This document shows, in pieces, positions 1-12,300 of a stretch of DNA of 64,000 bases. How positions within the stretch are numbered: the first letter of the stretch is position 1; every line of letters begins with the position of its first letter. The notes beneath the pieces were generated by a model. That model was given only the letters and a program-made list of their open reading frames with translations. It was not told the DNA's origin and made no database searches. Position numbers and translations under genes: made by a program. The stretch covers positions 375,730-439,729 of the forward strand of contig NW_003143795.1 of the NCBI RefSeq assembly GCF_000003605.2, in the 5' to 3' direction. This stretch comes from Saccoglossus kowalevskii. Lineage: Eukaryota > Hemichordata > Enteropneusta > Harrimaniidae.

Positions 1-129
1 GGTGTTGTATCACAGGGAGTTGGACAAACTTATGTATTTTAATAAATTATGAATAATAAAATGTTATATAACTTTTCTTTTACCCCCCTCCCCTTCCTGG
101 TATCTATTTCAAGTATTTTTGTCAGGTTC

Positions 130-660
130 AAATCGTTCACCAGCATTTTTGGCATGTTGCCTGGACCCGCAGTAAAATCTCTGATTAATATGGAGCCGCA
201 ACCATCAACATCGATATACCATGAGGTTTCTGCTGGCGGCGTTGCGGCGTTACTCAGTTCCAAATAAAGATTACCAATGCCAAATTAGCAAAATTTAACC
301 GGTAACCAAGACTCAGTCTATCCACGACCAGCAAGCAACATCACAAACGAGGTTGTAGTGTGCAGCTCACGAGTCAGCGACGACCGATTTCAACGAAAGT
401 CATTCCGTCAGTGGAGTACCGCAGTTGCACGGCATGTTTGCCAATGCACAGATCTGTGGAGGAACTTTTAACTTCAACATCAACCGTGTATCGTAGTCGC
501 CCAGTTTAAGTTCTGGTTCTGTCGTGGTCCCAACTAAAGGGCGACAGTCGTCGTGTCGCGTCCTGTTCGATATGGGACTCATAGCGACGTATACAACGCG
601 TGTAAAATACATTGTTTATTTACATGAAATTGGAACACTCGCTACGCTATGACCACCGCG
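130..660. other. CpG-rich left edge with protein-like open frames, unidentified
   Basis: CpG is much denser here than in the following 2.5 kb, as in invertebrate promoters and first exons. Two minus-strand frames are open: 612 down to 400 (starts with ATG, contains PLVGTTTEPELKLGDYD) and about 263 down to 75 (no ATG, contains SWYIDVDGCGSILIRDF). I do not recognise either protein. They could belong to the 5' part of a minus-strand gene leaving the window on the left, or be chance. A dispersed repeat (560-612) overlaps the start of the first frame, which weakens a coding reading. Confidence 0.22.
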
Positions 661-3171
661 CTTAAACATCCACGAGTTATTTATTCGGACAATGACCCAA
701 ATTAGACGTCTGATTATTTTATTTTCATACGTACAGCGACACGCGTTCTACACTGACAAGCGTTAATGGGCAATTGGGTTCCCCGATCTAAATTTCTATC
801 CCGGTTTGTTGCACGTTCTTTGTTTTAATATGAAATAATCAAATATGGGACATATGTATAATAACAGAACCCCACACCCTCCCCGTGGCTTGGCTCGTGA
901 AAGTACGGCAGCAGGATACACCGCATCACTCGTGAAAATAACTTCCATACGCAATGAAAGCCACTGAAAACATTTTTCCCCTGAAATAAATTCCAGTGAA
1001 TATGCCATTTCCTTCATACTCTATTGAGACACAGTGCAATAAAAATTGGATTCACATGTAATGCTTGAAAACATGTCAGCAAAAATAAATTAAGTGAAAT
1101 TCTACGTGACTTCATAATAGTTGGAAATGAACACATTACACCCGACCCTACCACTCCATATACAATGTAAACTACACCCCAAAACATCCTTTCACCCACA
1201 GTTACTACCGTGTTTCACCAGTGTATTCTATTTGACGTCAGGAGAAATTGAAATAAACAAATTAATTATAATTTCAGCCTCTAGTTGACCACTGATTAAA
1301 TAAACTACCTCGTCTTTATGTCAACTTGCAGTTATTCGTTGCCTACATCAGTGACTTCAAAATATATGTTTCAATCCCAGGAATTTCACTCGCTGTTAAT
1401 TGCATGGGAGTGCCAGTCTTTAATGAATTTCTATTGTCATGTCAAATTCTTGCGATTACTCGAACATTAAGCTGTAACCACATACCGCCTAGGTGCTGTA
1501 ATTAAATCCTGGTGTAAGCACCATATGAACTATGAACAATGCATGTGACGCCAGCTGTGGGATATATTCAATCCTATAGATTTCCCATTGTTTGGTAACT
1601 ATTTGCAAATGCAAATGCAACAAAAATCAATATAAAAAATATTACCCACACAGTATTCTACAGGTTACTTGTTAATAACAAGTTGTTGTCTCATTTTTTC
1701 AATTGTTTCTCTTAATTATAGGACACAAATCACTCCACCTTTTAGGTTCAATTTTTGAAATCACAAAACAATTTGTAAGCAAGGCCAACTAGTCTAAAAT
1801 GTATTGCATGCCTGGAGGCTTGCAAATGACAATGCTATCCAAACCTAGTTGTGGGTTTTGCATCATTTAAGGGTGTGAATACGCAACCAAATTCAAATTT
1901 AAGTCTCTTAAACGCAGCGAAAACCCACGGCTAAGCCAAACCTTGTACCGGTAACAGCATATATTCTATGCAACACATTTCATCCCAGAGTTCTGTTATT
2001 TTACGTTAACATATAACATTTTGATGCACACCAGTATGAACACAAAACAAAGTCTATTTCTGTATTTTTTTTGGTCATTGTCACGCATGTATATATATAT
2101 CTCATAAGCAATTTCTAAAGTACGGCATCACATATATTGTGAAAAAAAAGGTGTGTGTCAATTTCCAAAATGGAAGATCACAAAATGTACATAGATATTT
2201 AACATATTTTATTTAAAAGTTTTTCATAAAGGTATTTATTAAACGAATAATTTAATGTTTAATTAGTATGGTAAGTATCCTTGTCATTATCATCAGAGTA
2301 TTTCACTCAATGAAGTTTTCTATCTCTTTACATGCATGACACTAGCACATTCAATGAATGGCAAATGAGCAAATATTAATTTTTCCTGTCAGTTATTTTT
2401 AAAGCACTAAAGTCATCGCATGTTTGAATTTCGAGTAAACAGACAATGTATTTTACACGTCGCTATGGGTCCCATATCGAACAGGACATGATAACATGAT
2501 GCGTCATATGTAGCACAATAGTCCGAAAATTAATAAACACAATTTTAATAAATACAATTATTTTCAGTTCTCAAGTGACAGTGAGATCCCATTTGAGGGT
2601 AACCCTGTGTACATGTCTGTTGAAACATCAGACATGTGCATAGGGCTGAATTGAGGGCTGAAAATTCAAATAAATCTATCAGTACTATTTGTTATTGATT
2701 TTTTCTTGATTTTTCATCTATATATTGCTCTCTCGAAAAATAATAATCAATAGTTTCTTTAAAAATCAATAATAAATTGTGCTGATCGATTAATTTGGAT
2801 TTTCAGTACACAAGTAACTGTGAGCATGATGATGTGGTGAGACACTTTACGCCAAGTCCAGGTGATCTAACCGTTCAGCCATTGAAACAATCACGACCTT
2901 TAGTCTCCGTGGTTTACGTATTTAATTCCCATCTTTCAGCTGAATAATTAGCGCCTTTACACTTCTTACCCTGTTCTTCTTGGTAGTGAAATCAAAATCA
3001 TCATCGGCCATGGTCTTCAAATGATATTTCTCTGTAACAACTACGCCTGTATCAGTATATGTCTACGCAGTGATGATTTGTTTACGAAGTGGAATGTATC
3101 TCCCAGGGACATATAAACCACATCACTGGATTGGCCAACATCATTCTTGCTCTGAAAAATAAGCCAATCAA
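661..3171. other. intergenic stretch upstream of sulfatase copy 1
   Basis: No coding exon is seen. It contains a 42-base dispersed repeat (2446-2487), a degenerate inverted-repeat element at about 2566-2668 whose ends read TTTTCAGTTCTCAA and TTGAGGGCTGAAAA, and a pair of overlapping ATGCAAAT octamers near 1605-1620. A relative of the inverted-repeat element occurs near 20710. The copy 1 promoter must lie in the last part, but no clear TATA box was identified. Confidence 0.5.
2446..2487 (+). repeat. short dispersed repeat (CCCATATCGAACAGGAC core)
   Basis: The core CCCATATCGAACAGGAC, preceded by ATGTATTTTACACG and GTCGCTATG, recurs inverted at 560-612, where a 10-base insertion separates these two blocks. 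A shorter copy lies at 22476-22499. Three copies in one window on both strands indicate a dispersed element; its full length and class are unknown. Confidence 0.5.
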
Positions 3172-3234
3172 ATGGGTGTTTTTATTTTTTCTATTTTGCT
3201 TTTAGAATTGCGCATGTGCATAACAACTTCCAAC

Positions 3235-5883
3235 ATGGCTGCCCCCTTGGTTGATTTGGGTCTCGTCTCCAAGATACTGTTTATATGTTTAATAACTTTT
3301 AACGCAAGTAGCGCAGAGGAAACTGTGCACAAGAAACCAAATATTGTAATAATTTTTGCTGACGACCTCGGATATGGAGATTTGCCGAGTTATGGTCACC
3401 CGACCTCTTACAGTCCAAACATTGATCAACTGGTTGCGAATGGACTTGTGTTTACACAATTTTACTCTGCTAATTCTGTGTGCAGCCCATCTAGGTACAT
3501 GTCACACTTCACTTTGAACTTTGAACTGTGAAAAATATGGTGTTGCGGTATAATAATGATTCATGGACAATACATGAACAGTTCTAGGAAAGAAAAGTTT
3601 TTACTATCGGTGCCACGCCCCCTTATTTATCAAGTACTTTGACAATTTATCGCTCTGTAAATGTGGAATCTAATGAAAATGAGGACGGGTACTAGTATCT
3701 CCATTTCAGTCAGTCATGGTATTTATAGTGCAGCAACTACGATATACAAATCTTTGCTGGATTTGTCCTGGGCTAGAATACTTTTCTTGTTTCGGTAAGC
3801 ATACCAGTGGATAATAGTAGAACTGTGTTTCTTCTACTCATTAGCCGAGAGACTATTTTTTTTTTTGGATTAGAAAGACTAAAAGTGAATATCCCTACCC
3901 GAATTACCTTTTTATTTATTGTATTTTACTTACAGGGCCTCTTTACTTACCGCTAGACTACCTCCACGTACTGGTATATGGCCAGGAGTGTTCAGTGCGT
4001 CATCAACAGGTGGACTTCCACTCAATGAAACTACCATTGCCGCTGTATTGAAACCACTAGGATATAGTACGGCCATTATTGGTAAATGGCATCTTGGTGT
4101 GGGCCAGAATCAGAAATATTTACCTACAAACTATGGCTTTGATAGCTATGTCGGTGTGCCATACTCTCATGACATGTGTCCATGTCTGAAATGTTTCTAC
4201 CCGTCAGATCCATGCTTTGATCAATGTCGAATGTATGACGCATCCTGCCCACTTTTTCATAACAACACAATAGTGCAACAACCTGTTGATCTGACCACCT
4301 TAACAGAGGTCTACAGTACTGAAGCAAAGAACTTTATATCAGGGAATGCAAAAAGTGGAACGCCGTTTTTTCTCTATCTACCTTTCCAGCACACTCATCA
4401 TCCACAGTTTGCTGGGAAGTATTTCAGAAATAGCACACTGAGGGGAACATTCGGTGATTCATTGGCGGAATTAGACTGGGCTGTGGGACAAATTATTCAG
4501 GAGTTACGACTGCAAAAAGTGGAAGATAATACTTTTGTGTTTTTTACTTCTGACAATGGGTAAGGACAATACAAAACTATCCACGACAAAAACTCCTTAT
4601 GATTAGCCACTAGAAGTACTCACTAATGCACATTTTCCTGAAGCTTGATTAATGTTCCAGCAATAGATATGATTAAAGGACTTTCAGTGTGCCTAATCAT
4701 TTTGGCGAATCACAGACACAACATTTTCCTGGACACAACAAATTATGCTAATTCTACGCATCAGAAAATCATATATTGATAAAGTGATCTTGAATTCACA
4801 TTTTATAAACAAAGAAAAGCTCCAATGTTTTAGTTTGTGACTTCAGAAGTTACCTACAACCACATATATTCTTTATTTATCTTTGAAGTACTCTCTTCCC
4901 ATTAGCCAACATGCTGATATTGATATTTTGTGACTGGATACCTTCAAATTTTAGTCTTGTTTAGGGACACACTCAACCCTAGCTAGAACTATAGAAACTC
5001 AATGTTACTAACACTAACATGTATGTTGAGTTGAATACCAGGGATATCTTTAAAGTTTATTGATTCATTTAGTTGCTATCATTACAGACCAAGTTTAACA
5101 AGAGAGGTCCGTGGTGGTAATGCTGGTCTGTTAAAATGCGGTAAAGGTACCACGTATGAAGGTGGACAGCGAGTACCGGGCATAGCATACTGGCCAGGTA
5201 TGATTAAACCTGGTAGATCTATGGAACTAGCAAGTACTTTAGACTTACTACCAACCATAGTTAAACTGACCAATGGTACACTACCTAGAGTCGCCATAGA
5301 TGGTGTTGACATTGGATCAGTTCTGTTTAAGAGTGAAAAGGTAGGCTGACTATTGAGGATTTATGTTGTTAAGTAGTATCAATGATTTATAAAATTCGGG
5401 CATACAAATAATGTGACATTCAATGAAGATCTCACAAGAATTGATGTTGTGCAAGTTTTATATCGTAAAAAATTACAAAAGTTGATTAAATTAAATAATA
5501 ACTTCATGCAAATCACAATATTGTTTCATTCATTTCTTTTTCACCTTCAGAGCCCAAGAAAGACGTTTTTCTACTATTTCAGTGAGGCATTCCCACAATA
5601 TGGTGTATATGCTGTACGCTACAAGCAATACAAAGCACATTACTACACCCAAGGTTCTGGATTATCAGGGGAAGAAAATCCTGATTTAGACTGCCGACCG
5701 ACAGCAAAACGAACTCTCCATAACCCACCGCTTTTGTATGATTTACACCACGATCCATCAGAGATTTACAACCTGAATTCTGATCCTCAATATTCAACTA
5801 TCTTGACAATAATCACTGACATTAAGAAGAGATTTGAATCAACTGTCGTGTGGTCTGAGAGCGAAGTTCAAAAAAAAAAGTGA
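3235..5883 (+). CDS. ARSA: arylsulfatase A-like sulfatase, copy 1 (diverged catalytic signature, frame shift near the C-terminus)
   Basis: Lysosomal or secreted sulfatase hydrolysing sulfate esters (in vertebrates, cerebroside 3-sulfate). Coding exons 3235-3494, 3936-4559, 5088-5340, 5551-5883, all with GT/AG ends. The start at 3235 (AACATGG, good context) gives a signal-peptide-like N-terminus; an in-frame ATG at 3172 is the alternative. Residues matching human ARSA metal and active-site positions are present: D43-D44, C83 for formylglycine, K and H in GKWHLG, H in the [10 protein letters not shown] segment, SDNG, and K in [11 protein letters not shown]. Two oddities: the signature reads [12 protein letters not shown] rather than LTGR (A93), and a run of ten A at 5870-5879 puts TGA at 5881. 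In the next frame, codons for the family's six-cysteine tail run to a TGA ending at 5947. Without the shift the protein would be about 510 residues, like its paralogues. The shift may be a sequencing error or real decay. An AATAAA lies at 6081-6086. Confidence 0.88.
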
Positions 5884-6167
5884 CCCTGACGTTGAACCTT
5901 GTTGTAATCCGGGATGTAATCCATTCCCACAATGTTGTACATGTTGAGATGTACAGATGGTGGTTGGAAAATAATTAATAAGGTAATATTTAATAAGATT
6001 TTGGTTTTTCTCACTGTCTACATAATGCACATTCTCTATTAGAAGAGCAACTCTAATATAAGCGCATGTATTATACTGGGAATAAATTCCCAACCATATA
6101 ATTGTTTATTGATTACTTGCATTTAGCTTCATTTGGCACAATTTTGTCCATTATATTTCCTCTTTTT

Positions 6168-6884
6168 AGCTCCGCTGTCGACTTTGTCGAGCGGAGCTTA
6201 TCATATGAGTGATTGTCCGGCGTCGTCCGTGTCAATGTTTTACTTTTTTGACTTCTTCTTGAAAACTACAAGCCTGAATGCTTTGATACTTGGTGTATAT
6301 GTACCTTGGGTAGACCTCTCTCAGATTTGTTCATTTTGTAATGATATCTTTAATTCCCTAATTTTGGTGAATATTTTTGTCATTTTTAGTAAAAAGTGAT
6401 ATTTTCGACTTCTTGTTAAAAACCGCAAGTCCAATTGCTTTGATATTACATATATAGGTATTACATGTGGACCTCTCTCAGATTTGTTCATTTCATGATG
6501 ATATCTTCAATTCTCTAATTTTTGTGAATATTTTTGTAATTTTGGTAAAAAGTGATATTTTCAACTTCTTGTTAAAAACCGCAAGTTTAATTGCTTTGAT
6601 ATTACATATATAGGTACTACATGTGGACCTCTCTCAGATTAGTTCATTTTGTAGTGATATCTTTAATTCTCTAATTTTGGTGAATATTTTTGTAATTTTT
6701 GGTAAAAAGTGATATTTTCGACTTCTTGTTCAAAACCGCAAGTCCAATTGCTTTGATATATTATACATATATGTACTACATGTGGACCTCGCTCAGATTT
6801 GTTCATTTTCTAATGATATCTTCTAATCTTTAATTGCCATATGCATTGCTAACAGCGGAGCTATCTCAGCCGACAGGCTGCTTG
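6168..6884 (+). mobile_element. non-autonomous tandem-repeat element, family A (pearl/HINE-like)
   Basis: The 5' end is a hairpin, AGCTCCGCT (6168-6176) and AGCGGAGCT (6190-6198). The middle holds four copies of a roughly 157-base unit, beginning near 6255, 6411, 6568 and 6725 and marked by CTTGTTAAAAACCGCAAG. The 3' end repeats AGCGGAGCT (6854-6862), followed by a small stem-loop CAGCC-GACA-GGCTG (6867-6880). Subterminal inverted repeats, a central tandem array and a 3' hairpin are the published layout of Helentron-associated (HINE) and pearl elements; the family assignment is inference. It lies about 280 bases after copy 1 of the sulfatase. No coding capacity. Confidence 0.65.
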
Positions 6885-9370
6885 TAGGATCTAAAAATAC
6901 AACAACCTCCAACTACATTGTACCCGGTACTTACGTTATATCTTTCTGTCCTGCTGTTTATCATATACTGTTTTATTTACAGGGTCCACAAGGTACAGTA
7001 ATATATATATATATTTGTGAGCAAGGATGTACCATTTTTTGGAATGTTATTTAAGATGAACAGTATAACTTTGTAAGACTGCAGATCCAGACTGATGACA
7101 TTTAGCCTTCTTAGCCCAACGTGATCCTCCTTTGCTTGTCATCTTGAATCAATAAATATACTGAAGCTGGTGCGACTCTGTCGCTGTCTTGATTGAGATG
7201 GCTGAAAACAAGTCTAAATTTGAAGGTTGTTTGGTTATGGATATAAATGCAATGAATGGATCATCTTGGTTGACACATACTATAAAATAGGATGTCAACC
7301 ATTTCGTATGTGTTACATTTGTAGTTGAAATGTGACCAGGTTACAAAATCAGATACCATAGTCTGAACAATATAATTTTTATTGTAAACGTTTTATTGCA
7401 CCAACTTTTCTGGATCTATTGAAGTACAAAAATTGTACTTATAGTGGTCACTGATTTGCCGTTTTTTTCTAAAACCTGGTCTATTTCTGTTTTACAAATT
7501 ACTAGTAATGTAGCTGTATATTTGGATTAACTTCCAACAGTTATTTGCTGCAACACGGAATAATATAGATTGAAATGTAACATTCCCAATTTGGTTGCAA
7601 CTGATGTGAACTTTAAAAAATATGAAAAAAAAATGGGTCTCAAATGTGCAGCTGGGTCCTAAGGAATATATTTTGTTATAATAATGCTATATTGTTAATG
7701 GTTTTATAAAGATTTTTTGCTATTAGATTAATGCAAGAATCATGTATATTTACATTGAGAACTGATGAATTATCTTCACCTCAATTTAATAATCAGATAT
7801 TTATATCCATGTTGTTTAACTTAATGACTGCCATGCTCAGGGAGCAATCCTCAAACTGCAATAAATACTTACAATATTATAGATGGTGTTCATTGGTTCT
7901 GTCTGTCTGTCTGTCTGTGTGTCTGTGTGTGTGTGGTGTTAATTATTACGTACCAGTATTCTTATATCTCATGTTCTGCAAGTCAACATTATGGGTGATG
8001 TCTTATTCAGAAATTTGACATTTCCAGTTTGTTTGATTTGTATCATGTTTTTTTAGGAATAGTTTGGGTATTCATGTTGTGATTTTCTAATTTTTAACTC
8101 TAAAGTCAAATGTTACGAAGTAATATGCAAAATTTTGCAATAATAAAATCTTGATCAAGTCCTATAGAGTTCCATGTTCATCTGGTCCAGAAATGTTAAG
8201 AAAAAAAACATGTAAATTTGCAAAATATTGCACCAAAATAGTTGCCGGAAAATTTAAAACTTTAAAATGGTCAATCTAGTTACTAAAAGGAATATAATAT
8301 GTCTCAAAAATATTCACTCGATAACAATTAAACTAGGCTTTTAACTTATGGTAAACTGGATAAGGCATAAAGCAAATGCAGTATGCCTTAGTTGTAGAAT
8401 ATCAAACACTGTTGCGCTTTAAAACCAGTCTTAAAAGTTTCAATGTTTATAATATCTCCAGAAATAAGTGCTGCAACTTTATTTAAATATCTAAGTAAGA
8501 CTGTTTTTTTGTTCACTTACTGCACAAACCACATTCAGTTTCCCATTGACGAACAATACATATTGAAACATTTATATTTATAATATCTCTTTAAACAAAC
8601 TATTACAAGTTTGCTTGTTTTTCACTTAAGGATGGACCCATTAGAAACTTTGGGGCGTGGCAGAAAAACTGTGCCAAATATTTGTTTTTACCTTCACTTA
8701 GTGTTGTGCTGATTTTTGTTTTCAATGATGAATTCACTGTAATTTTTTTTTTTTTATTTCTGTTGTGTGTGATATTTAAGAAATAGGCTTGCAGATTTTT
8801 TTCGTTATTGATTTATGTAGGATCAATTCTGCCATCGCCTTGAGTATCTAATGGTTTGTCTCAGATGAGCAAAAGGGGGCATAGACTACATAACAGTATT
8901 CACAAATAATTCTTTAGATATACCATAATTGTGAAATCAGATTCAATAGACTTTCATATTTATGTTGTCGTCAATTTCAAATTATCTTCCCATGTAATAT
9001 CAGAGTTTCTTTTTTCATTCTTGATTGGAAAAAAATACAAATAAACTGGTAAACATATACATATACAAAAACAGGTTATATTTATTTTTTAGAAAAAACA
9101 TTGACCACAATAATTAAACATCTTTGTTCAAGTTAAAATAATACATATACATGTATATAGTACATTCTATGACTTCAATAATTTAAACTCTAGGCATTTG
9201 AGTGCTTGTAAAATCTGTTCAATATGCAGTTGTCTTTCCTCGTGATCAATTCAGTATTAGTTTTTATTGCGCCATCTATCGACTGAAATGTTAAATTTCC
9301 AGTTAATTTTAATCCCTTGCTTAGAGGGGCTTGAACCAATCTGAAACTTCGAGTCAGTCTTCTGACAATA
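6885..9370. other. spacer between sulfatase copies 1 and 2
   Basis: No coding exon or RNA gene is recognised. It is AT-rich with short homopolymers. A TCTG/TG microsatellite at 7899-7936 is the only clear structure. The copy 2 promoter should lie in the last few hundred bases. Confidence 0.5.
7899..7936 (+). repeat. (TCTG)n/(TG)n microsatellite
   Basis: About five TCTG units grade into TG dinucleotides. Confidence 0.85.
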
Positions 9371-12300
9371 ATGTTTTTCTGGCGGATACAGTTGTTCGCG
9401 GTTTTTGTGCAGTATTTTATAGACAAATGTAAAACTGCAGAACCAAATATTGTGATATTATTTGCTGACGACGTAGGGTATGGTGATCTTGGATGTTATG
9501 GCCATCCGACGACGTCCACGCCGCATTTAGACAAACTGGCTGCGAATGGATTGCTGCTTACACAGTTTTATGCGGGTAGCCCGGTATGCAGCCCTTCCAG
9601 GTACACAATTTGAGAAATTTGTAAAATACTATAATTTTAAAGTTAAAACTGAAGCTAAATATGTTTTTGACTAAAACGAAATCTTTACCCCCTCGTCCAC
9701 ACAACCGAAGCATATATACATATATCGAGAAAACAGTGTTTACAAATTGCTCTTACTCAACCATTTCTAAAATAGGGGTGGGGGTTATTTGTCGTCAACA
9801 AACAAAAATAAAATTTTATTTTAAATAAGACCAGGAAAAAAATCCATTATCTATTTATTTTTCTTTCAAATGCAGATCTTCAGTTACTTTAAAGGTTTAA
9901 AAATCAGTGCATTGCATTCATTGTTTTATAAATTGCTGCTCAAAAATGGGATTAATGAAAATCTGTATAAAATTCTAAAAACCATGTACCTTAATACAAA
10001 ATCATGTATACGTTTTGGCCAAAAAGTATCACCCTTGTTTCAAACAATAAAAGGGGTGAAGCAAGGTTGTATCATGAGTCCAAGCCTTTTCAATATTTTT
10101 GTAAATGATCTGTATAATGTCCTAAAAGATTACCAACAACAAATAGTGGTATGCAAAAGTCTCTAAATATTTTTAATGATTACTGCACTAAATAGAAACT
10201 ACAAATTAATATAAACAAAAAAAAAAAATATTTTCAATAAAAAATTATTAAAGACTAAGGAGATTTTCTACTATCAGGATAAAAATAGTACTTGTGTCAA
10301 TTCATATACGTATCTGGGGGTAACAATACAGGCAAATGGTAAATTCAACGAAGCAAGGAAAAATATGGCAGATAAAGCACTCAGACCTTTATATGTTATG
10401 TCAAAATACTTGCCAAAAGAAACTGACTGCAAAACAGCTATTCCTATTTTCAAGTCGTGTGTAAAACCTATCTTATTATGGTGCAGAAATCTGGGGAATG
10501 GAAATCTTAGATAGCAATAAATGGGATAAAACATCAACAGAAAAAGTTCATCTAAAATTTTGAAAACAACTATTGAATCTAAACAAATTTTCCACAAATA
10601 CTGCATGTAGAGCAGAGCTGAGAGAATTTCCATTACTTGTTGATATTAAAATAAATCTTATTAATTACTGGTCTAGAATTTAGGATTTTCCAGAAAATAA
10701 TTTAACAAAACTAGCATTTCAAGAACACATGAAGTCAAACTTATCATGAGGTATTTCAATTCAGAAATTAAAGAAATCTGGAATAAGAGACAATTTAACA
10801 CAGGATTCAAAACAAATTATGAATGTGCTAAAAAAGGATTACATTGAGTTCTGGAAAGAATGCCTTAAAGAAAAAACAAAGCTGAAGAACATATGTAATG
10901 TTTAAATATACTTATACTTGTGAACCATATTTATCTGTACTTCCCTTCAAAGAAAGAGTCACTTTATGTAAATTTAGAACCGGTAACCATAACCGTGCTA
11001 TTGAAACAGGAAGACACACTTAACCAAAAACTTCAATTGAAAATAGAACTTGCATAAACTGTTCTCAAAATGAAACTGAAGATGAATTACATTTCTTCAT
11101 AGATTGTCATCTCTACAACAATTATCAAGACGAAATGAAGGAAAATATTAACTCCCTAAAGAAATAGATAATAAAAAAAAAACATTGATATATCGGATGA
11201 GCAATAATATCGAAAATATAATTAAACAAATAGGGAAGTATATTTACAGATCTTTTGAAATCAAAAATGAAAATTCTTTATAAACTCATTACATGGTACT
11301 TTCATTAAGTTACTTTTATCTTATTATTAACAAACTCAACTTCATTTTATTACTATATTGCTGTAGACTGATAGAAAGATTGTATTTCTATGGATGCAAT
11401 AAATATTATTATTATATTATATTATATATTCAATATCTATTAATTTGATTTTTTAAATTCACTGGGCTTACAAAGAACAATACATTCAATGACTACCTTT
11501 TCACATTTTAGTTTAGTTTAGTGCATTTAGCTGTCAGCCTTTTACATTTTTTTTATTAGTATGATGGTTTTAGCACGTTTGGAAATTCCACATTTTTCCT
11601 GAATTGTTCTCCTTTTCACAAATTTATTTAATTACCCAGACAGTATAAACATCAACTTTATTGTTTTATTGCAGAGCCTCATTATTAACTGGACGTCTTC
11701 CCCCTCGCACTGGTGTGTATCCTGGTGTATTCCAAGCAAACGATTCTGGTGGTCTTCCATTGAACGAAACAACAATTGCTGAATTGTTGAAAACTGTGAA
11801 CTATCAAACTGGTATGATTGGAAAATGGCATCTTGGTGTGGGAGAAAATCAAAAGTATTTACCTACAAACTTTGGTTTCGACTATTATTTTGGTATACCA
11901 TACACTCACGCCCAGTGCCCCTGTGTGACTTGCTTCTGGCCCAGAGATTCTTGTTATGGATCTTGCAAACCATATTTTCCTGGATGTCCTCTGTTTTACA
12001 ACGATGAGATCGTGGACCAGCCAGTTGATTTACTGACACTGAATGAACAATACGCTAATGCTGCTCGGGATTTCATAGCGAAAAATGCTCAAGAGAAAAA
12101 GCCTTTTTTTCTGTACTATGCTTTCCAGCATTGCCACCATCCTCAGTTTGCAGGAAAAAAGTTCCGCAATTCTACATCACGGGGAGTCTTCGGTGATTCA
12201 TTGGCCGAGATTGATTGGAGTGTTGGTCAGGTGATTAAAGAATTGAAACAACAGGACATTGACAAAAATACACTGGTCTTTTTCTCATCGGATAATGGGT

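Noticed and set aside
126-140. GGTTCAAATCG as a tRNA B box
   Set aside because: No matching A box or cloverleaf arms could be found around it.
5082-5312. Minus-strand open frame over sulfatase exon 3, conserved in all three copies (also 13195-13488 and 22093-22350)
   Set aside because: It mirrors the near-identical coding exon on the plus strand; conservation of the antisense frame follows from nucleotide identity and there is no independent support.
6133-6860. Tandem repeats considered as a CRISPR-like array
   Set aside because: The units are about 157 bases, contiguous without unique spacers, and lie in an animal genome; they are the body of a transposable element.
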